From contig JAMXBB010000004.1 in NCBI GenBank assembly GCA_024138015.1, positions 4,070,701 through 4,134,700 of the forward strand: DNA of 64,000 nt, written 5' to 3'. Numbering within the stretch: position 1 is the first letter of the stretch; the number at the start of each line of letters is the position of its first letter. The position numbers were made by a program, and so were the translations under genes. This DNA is from Lumnitzera littorea (Eukaryota; Streptophyta; Magnoliopsida; Myrtales; Combretaceae). The notes beneath the pieces are model-generated. The model was not told where the DNA came from and searched no databases. It saw only the letters and a list, made by a program, of their open reading frames with translations. Below are positions 22,498 to 36,349 of the stretch, one piece after another.

Positions 22498-25395
22498 GGT
22501 GTGTATATACCTAAGATTAGGAAATAATGATATTTAATGTACAAATATACACTAGTTAATAGTTTAATTAGAATAAATGAATAGGAAATTGCAAAAGGCA
22601 GCTAGGGAGGTTCCTTTTGACAATGATTAGACGTAGCTATTTTGCATGGAATTAGTATAGTCTATTTTCTAAGTTGTGGACACATATGAGATTAGGAAAA
22701 GTAAGAATATGATAATTATCACACTAAAAATTTCCCAATCAACTAGAAGTTGCTTATAAATTTAGGGGACTTGTTTCATTCATAAGTTTTGGAAGTCTAA
22801 CGTCTAGGAAAAATAGAAGAGGGTATTAAAAGTGAGAAAGAAAAATTAGGTAAAAATTAGAAAAAATACTGTAAAATCAAGGTTGTAAGAGTACATGAGC
22901 CACCAAGCAACCTAACATGTAACCACCACCATACCCTAATAGAGCACCAGCCATCTAGCCCTTTCGACAATCCCTTCAAGCCAAATGGTGGTCGCAAACC
23001 TGTGCGACTTTAAGCGCCTTAAATTCATCTGACTTTGTATTATTTTCTAAAAATAGTAAACGTTGTTTAAAAATTATGAAACTTGATATTACTAAGTATT
23101 TTATATGCAAAATCCAAATACTAAACTAGATTTCTAAGATCTAAAGCAAAAATATGAGTTTTTTAACAAATTAGGCTAAAAAACAAAATTTGCACTAAAT
23201 TTTAAAAATAGTAAATGATGTAGTTTCAACTCTGATTTTTGTATACTAGTTCCTAAAAGAGTTTACTTTAATACTATGTAAATATTTTTGAAAAATTATG
23301 TTGTTGGATTTTGAGTAATCTTAGTTTAACATAAAGTAATGAACTGGAAGTATATAAGAGCAATATTTCTTTTAATAATTTGACTTGCATGTGTTATAGA
23401 TTAGTTGTAATTGGGTTTTTGGAATATTGAATGAGTCTAATGGGGTGTGAAAACAGTAGAGTTGATGTTGAATTCAAGAAATTTAATGATTTAAGAAGTG
23501 TTTTGTATAGGTCAAAATATGAGTCAAAATGTTGGTCATAACGCTGAATGAATGAAAACATGAAATAACTTAATGTATATAACCTACGTTAGGAGTTGAT
23601 GTAGAAGCTTGGCTGATTTTGGATTCATATATTTATTTTCAAAATAATTCATTTTGTCTTCTATATACGTTTAAGCATATAGTTATCCTAAGTGATATAC
23701 TAACAATACTATAGTAATTGGACATTTAACAAGTATTTTATCAAAATCTTTTACCATAGAATTAGACTAGTATGGTAAGAAAATGGGATATAATAGTAAC
23801 TATGTAGTATTTAGGGAGGTTAGAAACTATGTCAGAAAGTACATTAGAGGAAATTTATATACAGAAAGTTAGAAACTAGATTAGAAACTATCTTAAACTA
23901 AGGTTGTATTATAAGTAACTACTTGTTTTGTTTAGGAAATATGGGCAAGTAAAAGCCTTGTGAACAAAAGTAAGATATTGGGAATTCATAAAGTAGCCTG
24001 GTAAGTAGATATTTATGTGTTAGAGTAGATTTCTATCTACCCATGTGACTTTCTAATATGCTCGGTTATAATTATCTTGGTTGAGTTGTGTGTAAGTGTG
24101 ATATATTGATTTATGAGTTAAAAGATATTTGAGCTCTTTTGTATATGATGTCCACTAAGTCATGCTTGGTTATTGATTATGAAGACTTTAGTCATGCTAT
24201 TGTTTAGTTATAATTAATGATGTGGATCTATATTAACTAGGATAAGAAACTAGGTATTAAATACTAATTTGACCTCTTAAGATGTTTACTTAAGTGAACC
24301 TAATACTGAGATCTTAGAAATGAGAATGAATAATGTAAAGCCTTAGGCTAAAAGGTAAGTAAGTAAGCTTTCTTATGTTTGGTAATTGCTTGGTCTTCCT
24401 TGGTATGTAGTTAATGCATTCATGGTATAGCACAAAAAAGACCTATAAGTCAAGTTTTCTATAAACTAGGATTTTGCTTTGTTAAGCCTTATTTTAAAAA
24501 CATGGGTTTTGTTAAGTAAATAGTTAAATTTTTGAAAGCTTGGTTTTATAATACAAACATCTTAGGTTATAAAAACTGGTTTTCGAGAATATAAAATTGC
24601 ATAGTTTTTGCTAGGTTAAATTTGTTAGTCTTTTCTAGGTTATTAAATTATGTAATTTAGATATACGACAATGTCGACTATCCAGATGTCTAGGGCTATG
24701 GCTAGGTTAGGATATTGGTATCAATGTATATCACTTGCATTAGCATGACATGCGTTTGTTACATTTGCATTATTTGGTTGGAGTCATAAGTTTTGTGATG
24801 GAAATGATAACTTGCATGGTGATTTTGCTATAATATTACTTGTATTGTTGTCTATTATCTACTCTTGCTTAGCTTACAATAAGATGAAGGGATATGTTGT
24901 CTTATCCTCAAGTTAATAAAGGTGTTAGACAGCATTGCACACCATAAGAGAAAGAAGACTTTAATACACTTAAAAATTATGGCTTTTTTTAAGGGTCAAA
25001 TAATTAGAAACTTGGATTTAGGCACCAAGAAGGAGCTCTACAAGAAAACTATCAAGTTAAGTTGCAAAAGCCCCAATAGGAGATTATAAAAGTGGTGTGT
25101 AGATTTTCTAATGAAACTATATAATATAAAGATATCTTAATGGGAACATATATTGTGTGAGGGCTGTATAGTTGTGATACTCAGAGTTGGCTTACACATG
25201 TAAAGACTTCTACCATAGTGCTATTATATGAATAAAAGTGACTTGAAAATTAAATATTATATGAGTAAATGATAGGTAGGTGAATTACAAGTTTTGCCTT
25301 ATCCCTACCTCAAGGATGGCAACAATGAATTGTCTTTAGGTACTAAAAGTTAAGACAATTTTTAAGTAAACACCTAAAAAATGGGACGTTACAAT
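22498..25395 (+). mobile_element. Family A LTR, copy 3 (old, 5'-truncated)
   Basis: This stretch follows family A in order but is much diverged. TATAAATTTAGG at 22755 is followed by TTCATT, then a CCACCACCATACCC segment near 22924 and a CCTGTGCGAC donor-like word near 23000. Next come AAAATTATGAAACTTG at about 23070, a CATTAG..ATTATTTGGTTGG block near 24740-24785, and an end GGGACGTTACAATT near 25383-25396. The first ~200 bp of the LTR are missing next to the CACTA-like end. Limits are approximate. Confidence 0.45.
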
Positions 25396-26880
25396 TAAAC
25401 AACTAAACGAATAGAACTTTCTAGTTAAATAAGTAACAGTAGAAAACTTAGTAGTGATCATAAATATAGAGCATGGTGGAAAGAAAATTATAAATACACA
25501 TAGCATTCCAAAGAAAGAGCAATATTGGTTACATGTGCATAAAGGAGAAGTATACAAAGCTACTTCTTCATTTTAATTATCTAATAAGAGAAGTTAGGAA
25601 TTAGAATGGAAAGAAAAATACTTCATAAAATGGGATGTTGACTTTAACCTATTTCAATAATCTAAGCTTTCAAATGCACAACGCAGACAAGATATAATTT
25701 TGATTGCTTTTGTTGTATTAATAATAATAATAATAAGCTATATTAGTCACCAAGAAGTTAAAAATAAGTCTCTATAATACCATGAAGTGAAATCATTCTC
25801 ACAAACTATCACATATAACCAAAATACTTAAACAATCTAAACCCCTAAACATGGAGGACCTAATAACAAATGTTGTCCACTTTATAACCAAACAAACTGG
25901 CAAAAACGTCAAGAACACATTAATTTATTTGTGAAAAAAAAAAACTCAATATGCAAAGATTAAAAGAAAAAGAAAGAAATAGACTTTCATTTTCAAGGGT
26001 CGTAAGGAAGGGACACAAGGATCTTCCTTTATGGGGAAATTCAAATCCAACTCCAAAATATTCAACCTAAAATCAAGTATCAAAAGTACTGATTAGAGAA
26101 ATTATCAATAAAGGCTAAAATTTTGAATCTTCATCAAGAACAAAAAAAGAAAAAAGAGGGGACATTTAGCATGCATTAGGAATATTTAGCAAGGAAAGAT
26201 AGAATTAAGTAGTTATATTTTAGTAAAAATGTGTTGAGTGCAGACAAGACATGGAAGAAATAGTAGGCAAGTAAGTCAGTTACTATAAATATGGAATGAG
26301 GAAAGAGTGGTTTTATAATATTCTTGAGGGTATGTTTATTTTACAAATCCTAATGTTCATTGTAATTCTATATTTATATTGCTCAAATACTACATATTCG
26401 AAAGTGGTAACGGTAATTAATTAATGATTATGACAAAAAAATCAAATAAGTTTGTGACAAAAAAATCAATAATACAAAGGAAGTAAGTATTAGATTTTAT
26501 TTATCTATATGTATTAAGCCAATAAGAGTTATTTAACTCCACACATTAAAACCATACTTTAAAATAATTTTTAATGGCCATTTTGCTAAGTTACTAACTA
26601 TCAATTACTCTATTTTGAAATTTTCTTCTATTGCATTATTTTCTCTTTTTCCCCTATTTCTTGTGAAATTTCATAATTGATCATTACTTGATTTTACTCA
26701 TTTCTCTCTCCCATTCTCCCTCTCTCTCTCTCTTTCACTTACTGTAATTTCTCAATGCTTATTGTCAAGTTTGAAATTTTCAGTTTTTATTTTCCTTAAT
26801 CCGGTTTATATTAAACTCTATACCCTTTCGATATAAATCCTTGATTAAGAATTAAGGAAAACTTAGTTTTCTTCTGATTT
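25396..26880. other. AT-rich non-coding interval with microsatellites
   Basis: Contains a (TAA)n run near 25722-25740 and a (CT)n run near 26714-26733. No gene recognised. The minus-strand open frame 25557-25336 lies in the copy 3/flank boundary and looks random. Confidence 0.45.
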
Positions 26881-26886
26881 TGAAAA

Positions 26887-27500
26887 AGTTTGGAGTTACC
26901 ACTTGACCAAGGTAGGGGAAAAATATGGATTAAGTTAGAATCAATTGGGCTCATCAATTCTAATCTAGCCATTGGTCTGCAAGAAAAAACAAATTTTGAA
27001 AGCCAAAAGTTTTGGATTTGAGGGCTAACTTATTAAATTCTAAACAAGTATCATTTTAACCTTTCAAATTTAACTTGTTTTTAAAATATCCTCTTAACTT
27101 GAAAAAATTAATTCTAAATTTACTAATAAAGATCATTAATTTTTATTTACACAAAAGAGATTAAAAAGAATAAATCTACTTATTTATAAAATGGTGGAAA
27201 ATTTTTTTTTTTTCCAATTTTAAGTCACGTCATAAGTGCTTACATACTCTCTAATAAGGATCAAACTTCTTATAGTTCAGTTGAAAATTTAAATGTGTTG
27301 ATTCTTTTTATTTTGAAAATCAGTCGAGTTTACATATTTTAGCTATTTTATTTTGAGAAAAAGTTTATAAAAAGGATCTTAATTTTTTTAAGTGTTTGTT
27401 TTTGAAAAAAATTCTAAAGAAGTCCCAGATTAGAAAAAAAGTTCATTAACTTTATTTATTTGAAAAATAGATTTTTCTAAGTGATAAAGCCCTTTTTTTT
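26887..27500 (+). repeat. Family B non-coding repeat, copy 1
   Basis: It matches 57763-58360 in order: GGAGTTACCACTTGACCAA, an imperfect hairpin around 26925-26980, CCATTGGT, GATTTGAGGG, CACGTCATAAGTG, GATCAAAC, GAGTTTACAT, AAAAAAATTCTAAA and AAGTGATAA near 27482. The GGAG(T)-CCAC-TGACCAAGG start resembles non-coding segments of plant Tat-lineage Gypsy elements, but I cannot place LTR ends. Confidence 0.55.
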
Positions 27501-28980
27501 TAATTTTAGACCAAAACATGTTTAAAAATTAAAAAAATAAAATAGCAAAGTTTTTCTTCCTCTTTTTTTTTTCTTTTCTTTTAAATTTTCTTCTTTTTTC
27601 CTTCTTCATTTTTTTTAATTACAATAGAATAACAAATTATAGAAAAGAAGAGATAATAAATAAATAAAATACAATAGAATAATATACAAAGGGTAGTTAG
27701 ACTTGAGACTTACCCACGGGTTAGGGCAGTCAAATCCAATTTAGCCAAATGAGTCACATCTAAAGGGTAGTAGTTATGAGGCTCGATCCAAGTTTGTTTA
27801 GTCACCAATTCGAGTAGGCAAAACTTGTTTTACATGAATTTCATTAGGGAATGAGATTTTTTTTAGTGCCACCATGTTTGATGGTCATTTGGGTTGTTTT
27901 GGCCACTTAACAGTTGATAATGGTGGTTCTTAGTATCATATAGTGGTTGTTGGGTGTACAAGGGTAGTTGTGTTTAGGGTTTTAGGATGCAGTGAGGATA
28001 GCCACATTGTAAATACAAAGGAATGGAAGAGGGATGCAATAAGACATGAATGGATATTACAATGTTCACATTACAAAAATCCAATATAAAATAAGAAACA
28101 AACAAAAATTAACATACCTAAAATGTCCATGGTATCAAAAAAAAAAAAGGAAAAGAGGACCAAGTTTGCTCTCAAATAGATTCTACGGCCGACCTCTCCA
28201 AGGTTGCCTCCTTCGTGTCTGATTTTTGGTGTACAAATGTTCATATCAATGCCTTAAATTCAAATCCAAAACTCTGAACTAATAAAAAGAAAAAAAAAAT
28301 AGAAAAACAAATAAACGGGAGCACCAGCAAGAATCTTCCTTCAAAAATCCTACCCCCAACATCGTAAGGGCACCACCAAAGATCTTCATAGAATCGCAAC
28401 AACAATCAGACAGAGGAATCGGCGATGGAGCGATGGAGAATGGAAACAATGTGCTCCTGTAGAATCTAAACCATGGGGAGAGAAAGGAAGGGATTGTGAC
28501 TTGGATTGGAGTTGCAGGAATCAGAGATATGATATTTCCATGCATCTAGACGACACAATAATCAAAATATAAACTAGCAAATGAGTGCGCCAGAGGAAGC
28601 ATAGAACACATGCGACATAGGGCTGACTATCTTCAACATTTGACCTTCCTCACGTTGCATGCGACGTATTCGATCAAACGCGGCACATTTCTAGAGTGAA
28701 AGAGATGGAGGAACTAGGGTTTGTCTTTTTGAAAAGATGTGCTCCTATTGATTAATGTGTTTTCACTTGGGGTATTTTTTGTCTTTTTGAAATTTATGTG
28801 AGGGTAGAAACAGAATAAAAAATGGTGTAAGGACATTGAATTAGGATTCATAAGTTGAGGGCAGGATTTGTGATTACTTGAGATCCAGTGATACAGATTC
28901 AGTAAGGATGGCTATTGCAGGCTAAAAAATGAAGTGAAAGTAATGGGTAAGGAATGGAAGACGTGAATGTTGAATAAAAG
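27501..28980. other. Non-coding interval, poly-pyrimidine and GC-richer patches
   Basis: A T/C-rich run at 27490-27615 is followed by AT-rich sequence and a GC-richer stretch at 28170-28680. That stretch is open on the minus strand at 28545-28279, but the reading is low-complexity and serine/phenylalanine-rich without domain features. I see no supportable gene. Confidence 0.4.
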
Positions 28981-29603
28981 CTGTTTCTTAAGTTTTAAGC
29001 AGTGTATTTCAATGATTGATTCCTCGATGCTCAAGCTTTATAGGATTAAGGAATCAATAGTCCCAGATTCGAACATGCAACAAGCAGTACTGCATGTTCA
29101 AAACTACAATTCTTAACTTGTAATAATTTTAAACCTTTGATCCTAAATTGAAACAATAAATACATAGATATTAAATTATATATTAAAAAAAGAAAAGGAA
29201 TAAATATGTGTAGTAGATGGTTTCTAGTTTTAAAAGGGAATTTATGTTTTCAAGATAAATAATCTTAATAAGATTAATGGAAGATTGAATTAATGGTCTA
29301 TAATATTTAGCTTTTAATAGTTTCATGTATGTCAGTATATTGAAATTGCCACCCATTTTAGATAAGAAAATCACGAAATAAAATGTATTAGTACGTGGGA
29401 TTTTCTTATCTCAAATTAGGTATTATTCCCTCTTTAATTTCCTTAAAAAAAAAAAACAAATGGATTAAGATCTTTCTATTATTAGAAAGAAAAAAAAATC
29501 TACTCGGAGATCTATGTTGTTTTTTAATACCTTTCCATAAACAGCATAAAATTGAGGGAGATCTCTCGACAATTTCGGTATGTAACAATAATATGGTGTG
29601 AAA
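28981..29603 (+). repeat. Dispersed duplication D, copy 1
   Basis: It aligns with 36350-37002 from CTTAAGTTTTAA-like to ATATGGTG. Shared words include GGATTAAGG, GCAATAGTCCCA-like, GCAGTRCTGCA, CTTAACTT, TTTAAAAGGGAA, TTTCATGT, AATGTATTAGTAC, TTTTTAATACCTTTC and GACAATTTCGG. It begins with a hairpin-prone part: ATTGATTCC pairs with GGAATCAAT, and GAACATGCA with TGCATGTTC at 29072-29101. No ORF is conserved between the copies. Confidence 0.75.
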
Positions 29604-29937
29604 TTTTGGATTTTAGGATAATGGATAAGGTATTTAGAAAATTTATAGATTACTCTTTTTAGCGTTTACTTTAAAATTGTTTCTTGAGTATTTTAGAATC
29701 ACGTGATTTAAATGTAGATCGGAGTATTCATGAATCTGTTGCAGCTTGAGTACTGGAAATTTTGATTATGTTGTGAATGGACGACTATTATGGACGTTGA
29801 ACTTGCTTCTAAAGTAAATGGATGTTGGACACGTGAGACTTATTAGGCCATGTTTTTTTTTTTTTTTTTAAATCAGAGCATAAATTAGGAATTTTCTTAA
29901 ATCAATATTAATTTTCTTTTATCAGGTGTGAGAATCC

Positions 29938-30012
29938 TAGACGCGGATCTACGATGACCACGTAATTGACGGTCCCACGTCATCCCGCAACGCGATAGCG
30001 ACGTCCATCATG
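29938..30012. promoter_or_regulatory. CpG-rich patch with clustered ACGT cores
   Basis: In an AT-rich setting this ~75-bp patch carries many CG dinucleotides and three ACGT cores: CCACGTAA, CCCACGTCATC and GCGACGTCC. A G-box CACGTG lies at 29829-29834 and another ACGT at 29392. ACGT cores bind plant bZIP/bHLH factors. The leader-like segment with a telo-box at 30285-30386 follows within 300 bp, which fits a promoter. Function is inferred. Confidence 0.3.
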
Positions 30013-30284
30013 CCTCGGTTAGTTGATTGAATTGAATAAAAAAAGAATGAAATTGTTATTACTAAAAAATTGGAATGAGAGTATAATGAATTGTACATTT
30101 TTATTATCATGTTTAGTTGAACGTTAATGGATTGAAGTTATGCTGTTGATTTCATAGAGTTTAGTAAAAAATAGCACATGAATTAATACTGAAATATTAA
30201 TAATGCTCAACTTAAGAAATAATAAAATATTTTCTAAAAACCCAAATTTAAAAGAATCCACAACAAATCCCTCTCCATTACAGG

Positions 30285-30386
30285 ATGAGAGCCCCAACTC
30301 CCATCTTTCAACTAGACGAAACCCTAGTCCCAATTTCTACAAGAATCAAAATCGCACAACTTCAGGAACAACTGGACCAAGCATAA
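30285..30386 (+). CDS. Candidate short ORF or first exon, 33 codons
   Basis: ATG at 30285 (context CAGGATGAG) opens a 33-residue frame starting MRAPTPIFQLDETLVP and ending in a Gln-rich amphipathic stretch (IAQLQEQLDQA), then TAA. An AAACCCTA telo-box lies inside (about 30320), and a plant-like splice donor ATAAG|GTATGA follows at 30388. This looks like a 5' leader or first exon rather than a complete gene. I do not recognise the product. Alternative: non-coding first exon. Confidence 0.25.
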   Translation: MRAPTPIFQLDETLVPISTRIKIAQLQEQLDQA

Positions 30387-30391
30387 GGTAT

Positions 30392-33149
30392 GAATTTTGA
30401 TCCCTTCATCTTTCTCTTTCATTGAAATCACAAAAAATGGATTATCTTCCCTTCCTCATTGGTTTTGCTTCCATTCAAACCCCAATACACTATTTCTTGC
30501 GTTCGTGCATGTGATAGTGGTTTCATTGAATAGATGTTATGCAGTTTCGTTTAGGAGGGGGGTTAGCATTTTGGGTCGATGTGGGCAATAGTTTGTGTGC
30601 ATTTTGGGTTAATGTTATAAGTGAGAGAAAGATTCACGAAGAAAGAGATGGAGGTAGGAAGAGAGAGAGAGAGAATATTTCTTAGAGAAAAAATCCAATG
30701 CTAACTATAATAGAATATTTTAGTGGTTTTATGTGTTTGATTTTATGATATGATTCAGTTTAATGGTAGTTATATTTTATACGGTAGTGATGGATCAAAG
30801 TGGACTGGTGAGACTATGCAAGAGTTGTTGTTTTTATTTCCATTACGTACTGGTCTGTATTTTGGTATCTTTTGTTTGGAGTTGTGTGAGCGGATAATCA
30901 AGTTACGATTCAATCGAAAATTAGATAGATTAAGCAAAGGTAAAAAGCAATGATAAAAGGCATGGTTTTCTGAATATAGCATACATTTTTAATCCCCAAT
31001 ATATATAGATGATCCAACAAAACAATTTATTGTAACTTTGTTAAGTTCCATTAGTCGAATATAGAATGATTGAACTTTATTCAATCACACATTATGCCAC
31101 TTAAGTTAGAAATGTCTTAACATAAATAAGAATAAAGTAGACAACAAGTTAAAGATTCAACAAGAGGACGATATTGGTCCCTACTCCCTTGAAAGCTATT
31201 GAGAATCACTCTCAAATAGGTGATTATAATTCAAGTCTACCTTCGAATAATCAAGTGTACCTAACAGATTATTAAAAGTGAAAAAGAGAACTCCTTCCAT
31301 GTATATAAAATGGATGCCTCTTTCAAATTGTAGGTGTAGTTATCTTATTACTGATCACATAAATCTTTTGACAATAAGGAAGAAATTGAATATCATCAAA
31401 TGGGCCATTCCCAACCGTTATTTTTTGCACTAATTTCAAGAGTCAACTGGAAGGATGCTTCATCTCTCCATGTAAAAAATAATAGAACGTGACGAGTTAT
31501 TCATTTACGTATGTTTGGTGTAAGAAGCTCTCTTACAAGTGCACATTCTTATGTCTACTATGCATTGTCTCTTTTTTTCATCCATTTTTTCTAAAATTTT
31601 TATTTTCTAGTTTATCTTGCAAGAAATTTATACTATATTATAGCAATAAGTATCTCAAAATTTCTGGTTATTTCAAAATCTTAAGAAATAACACATAACC
31701 ATGCATCTTACAGCAACAATTTTGTGTCAAACCATGCCATATTCATGCTTATAAGTTGATCTAAATTAAGCATAAGCAAGATTGGTATATTTACAAGTGT
31801 TATGGAACTTGAGGTAAATGTTGCTACGGAACCAAAGGTAATCTCTGATGGTAGGGCAAAAAAAAAAAAGAAGAAAGTTTAAAACATTGTATAAGCCTCC
31901 TTAAACAGTAAGATAAAATGCATCGATAGTAGAGATGATTGCTATTATACAAAAACAGAAAACGGGAATAATTGAACCAAAGGAAGTAATCAACTTACTT
32001 CCATACGAAGATTAAACGGAAAACACTACACAACCAGATGAATGTCGTTAACTATAGAAACAAAATAAAAGACATCATCATACCTTAACTTTATTTTCTG
32101 AAACCTTCCTTTCCTTTGTGGGATTTTGATGGAGTGGCAAGGAGGGTCTCACTCTTGCAGAAAGACCAAGGCAGTGATGGAGTGAGAGGGCGGCCGTGCT
32201 TTCCGGGTTTTTTTATGATACAGAAGATAGAGATATGAGGTCGGTTTTTAATCGGAAGATCAATTGTGTTTTATATTTTTAAGGGGTATTTCGAGTCTTT
32301 TTGAGAAGATTTAGAGGGCAATATTAAAAAGAAAAAGAAGGAAACGTTGCTGAATCCCAATTCTATGATTTTCAACCGTAATGAATATTCGACATTTCTA
32401 TGTTAAATGTTTTGCGTGAAATCCTTTTTCCGCTAAATGAAAGCTGTAATCACTGCCCTTTAAGGGATGATGGAGGAATGAAATATCTATTCCCCCGAAT
32501 GAACTAGCGGTGAGTGTTATTCCAGTTACCAAATAGTAACAAAGAATTAAAAGAAGATAAAAGGAAAAGAATCAGCAAACTAAAGAGGACGACCTATGAA
32601 GTCCTATATTTTCTTGCTGGAACATGTTCATGTTGATACGTCATGTTATATGGTTTAAAATAGAAATAAGACCTTCTGGGATTATATATATATGACGTCT
32701 TGCAACTTACGTAGCAAATGTCATCTTTTCATATTAATAGTTAAATAAGAATAGTTTTTGAAACTTTCCTATCAAAATAAAAAAAATAATTAAGTAATAA
32801 AATTTATTTAGGTATTGTAGATAAAATGCATCATAGTAAAGGAAAGTTTTTAATTTATAAAATTTTAAGTAATTTCAAACTTATTTAAATTTTATCTAAT
32901 ATGACAGATGTATAAATTAGGTTTTCAACAATATTTTTTAATAACTTTTATTGTACATAATAATAAATTGGATTGTTTTATTTTATAAATAAAATATGTG
33001 TTTTTACTAATATATGACATCTTTTTATATTTTAATCCTCATCCTATTTTTTTTTATATTCTTTATTCTTATTTTAATTATATTTTATATTTTTTTAAAT
33101 TTACTTGAATAGGCATCCTAAATTCTAGAATATCCCAAAACGCTTTAAA
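30392..33149. other. Non-coding interval; possible minus-strand leader exon near 32.1-32.2 kb
   Basis: It contains a (GA)n run at 30660-30674. GC-richer sequence at 32110-32230 reads on the minus strand as an ATG-less open segment ending AAG|GTATGATG, a donor-like site (about 32083). Open frames at 30397-30591, 30750-30953 and 31489-31698 lack domain features. No gene supported. Confidence 0.4.
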
Positions 33150-33330
33150 CCCTTCACTACGCTTTTGTCGGCCGCAATCCTTCTTCCTATCTCTCTCGGA
33201 TCACTTTTTTTTTTCTCTCTCGTCTCTCCCTCTCTCTCTCCTCTCTTAATCAACCCACCCCTTTCTTCCTCTCTCTCTCCCTCTCCAGCATTTTCTTTCT
33301 AACCGAACCCACCTCCTTTCTTCCTATCCC
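33150..33330 (+). promoter_or_regulatory. CT-rich leader-like segment
   Basis: A ~180-bp CT-dominated stretch (CTCTCTC runs at 33192-33245 and 33270-33290) is followed by a C-rich AACCCACC segment. It resembles plant CT-rich 5' leaders or the R region of a long LTR. No coding region follows for 3 kb. Confidence 0.3.
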
Positions 33331-36300
33331 TCTATTAAAACCAAAACAATCAGACCCACCACTCAACTACGTCATCCAATACCACTAGCCACCCATGTCT
33401 TTTTCTAGCTATTATGTCTAGCTTTTATCTCAAACTTTATTCCTCCAATTACACACTGGATTTTTCTAATTCCAATCAATTATGTTCTAGCAATTAGTAC
33501 ATTGATTATATTACAACACACCTCTCTCGTGGTCTCACCTCACGGACCCCACTCCTTTTTCTTATTACCGTCGACGGTTGATTCGAGCCGTTGTTTAATC
33601 CTTTCAAAAGCAACAAGTTTTCGAGCTTCTAAAATTATCTATCATTAATTATTTTGAATATTGTAAAACAAAGTGTAATATTTAATTTATTTGTTTTCTA
33701 GTAGATCTTTTGCTATTATATAAATATCATATTATTTTTGTTTTCCACTATTATTATAAAAAAAATTATTTTGCTAATAAATAGATTTCTATTATTAATT
33801 ATATTAAATGCTATATTGCACTATTATTATATATAAAAATTACTATTATAAATTATGTCACATATTGTATATTTGTGTTCTTATGGAGTTGAATTACTAT
33901 TTTCTATTAGATATAGAGTTGAGTTACCGTTTTCCATTAGATGTGGAGTTACATTTGTATCATATATGTATAATTTCAATTATCGATTTAGCTTACAATG
34001 ATTACATTCTCTTATGATTATGCCTTATAATTATTATTATTGATGACATTATTATTAAATTATTTCTATGATTGTTATTATTATTATATAGTACATGATA
34101 TTAATTGTATAGTATGTCTGTTTCTGCCTTTATTTACTAATATGTTTTTCTTTACGTATTTCTATGAACTTTAGTATTATTTACTAATATATGTATTCTT
34201 TTATTTATTTTGGTTATTAAGCCATATACTTTAACATTCTCGTTATATGTTTACTTATTATTTCTCCTCCATATATGGTACCTTTACGATATGAATAATT
34301 AAATAGTATTGTATATAAATATGTTAACTTTTTATTCTATTGTGTATATTATGTTATTTCGAATTCTTATTTAGATTAATAAATTGATTTGATTAATTTT
34401 ATTGAAATATTTTGAATTGATAAGTTTATGTACTAACAACAAATTAATAGGTTCACAAAAAACTTTTAGGTAGAATTTAGCTATAGAATATCTAAGGGTT
34501 AATATATATGCTTGTTCTCAATTTCATTAAATTCGTGCAGGTTATCGAGGTTCTTCCTTATTGAGGTTTGAGCTATTTCGTTCAGGACTTGTGAATTTGG
34601 AGTTTCTATTAATTATTGTAAAGCAATCTTAGGTACATGGTGCTTATTTGTATTGCAGAAAAGATCTATTTAGACTAATCTAAATTCAATCTAAATGCAT
34701 AGCTTGTTGATTGTGCTTAATCTACTTGCTCTAAAGGTCCGCGATGGCAGTTTTTTAGAGGAGCAACTACTGATTATAGATAAGGTTTCTGTAATAGATT
34801 TTAATATAGGACAATACAACTAAAATATTAGGTTTTTGGACTCTGGAATTTGCGCATTAAAAACTTAAAAAAACACTTATATTATATCTACCCATATATG
34901 TGAACAAATATCATAGCATGGTAGGGTTATGAGTACTTATTTGTCAATTACTAGCCTAAATTAAAGATAATTAAACTATTGCATATTTATATTCTGTTCT
35001 AATTATGTTATGTGTATGTAAATGTTTTAGACTTAGCATTCGTGTATGTTTGTACACCCATACTAGGCTTCGAGCATTTTTTTTATTTTTATAGCGGCAA
35101 GTTGATTTGACATGTTATTGTCTATAACGAGTATGAAAACGGATTTTTAGATTGGGAAGAGAGACGAATAATTTTTGTATTGTATTGAAAAGGATGCTGA
35201 ATTGTGGGGTTACGAAGATAGTGCTAAGTGGAGCCGTTAACAAGTTTTGTTAATTTAAAGTTAGAAATCTTTAATGTTTAATTTGTAGTTGAAATGACTC
35301 TCCTATGAGTTTATTTTCGAATTGTTATAATTGGAGAATTATTTTTAATCAATTGGTTATGGATATTATAGTTAGTTTTAAAGCCTTAATGTATTCTTAA
35401 TTTTAGGGATACGTAGCAGGTTGTGCCACTTTTAGGCTCTGCAGCATTACAGTTTTGGATCTTTTTTTTTTTTTTTTTTGAAACACACTCATGTCATATC
35501 TTTTTAAGCTTAGCTTCTTATAGAGCTTTGAGAGTGAGAAAGGCTTTAATGGTCTTATCACGTTAAATTTAGGCATTAAAATTTTTATTGGTACATATAT
35601 ATCATTCAATTATATATATTACATTTAAATACCATTGAAATTTTTTCTTGTATGGTAAATTATACCAACATCCTAGATAGACTATACTTTTTCTATGTTC
35701 CATTTGAATGGGAATATCTCAAAGAAATGTTCAATTTTAAATGTTAGCATCATTAAATCTTTTTTTAAGTCGCTACATGAATTAATAATTAATATATAAA
35801 TATTAAAAAAAATTTAATATATAAATACACAATTGATACTTTTTCAAGAAATATGATTTTTTATTTTTAAATGTTTAAATATTATTAATATTTATTTTTC
35901 ATGCTGAAGAGCACCACGCGTTTTCCAAAGTGCTGGGATGGTGGGCAAGCCGCCACTTCTTTATTTTTTCTTTCATGATTTCATTAGTTTTTTTTTTTTT
36001 TTTCTCCTCTTCTCTTTCCATGGGACTTTCCTTTTTTTCTAATTTTCTGAATTTTTTTCATACATTTTTAACGTCAGGTAATGCTACATTAGTACGAAAT
36101 GAATCGAACCGGACATATACAAATTAATCGCACGTTATATTTTAGGGATTCAGGTGTTGACTTTATAAAAGGAGTAGATCCTTACATTCTTAAAAGCTTT
36201 TCCTTTGTTTTTTTTTTTTTTTGCAATTTATCCTATATTTAACATCATTATAACTTTCATTATGATATATAGTTTGTTAAAATTGGATGTTAAATGAAAA

Positions 36301-36349
36301 CGGAAACGTAGTATATTACAAGCCAAAAATCTTAACGTATACCATCTTG
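33331..36349. other. Long AT-rich interval without recognised genes
   Basis: Very AT-rich, with short TTATTA repeats at 34030-34090. A slightly GC-richer segment at 34540-34650 contains GTGCAGGTTATCGAG, an acceptor-like site. Together with the CT-rich leader this could be an old long LTR or a non-coding transcript, but neither can be shown. Confidence 0.35.

Noticed and set aside
28279..28545. 88-codon minus-strand open frame
   Set aside because: Low-complexity Ser/Phe/Cys reading of a poly-A/GC-rich mix; no domain, and the flanks show no gene structure.
29010..29105. A tRNA gene or tRNA-derived SINE
   Set aside because: B-box-like word and stems are present, but no cloverleaf with a proper acceptor stem or A-box spacing could be drawn, and copy 2 does not keep the stems.
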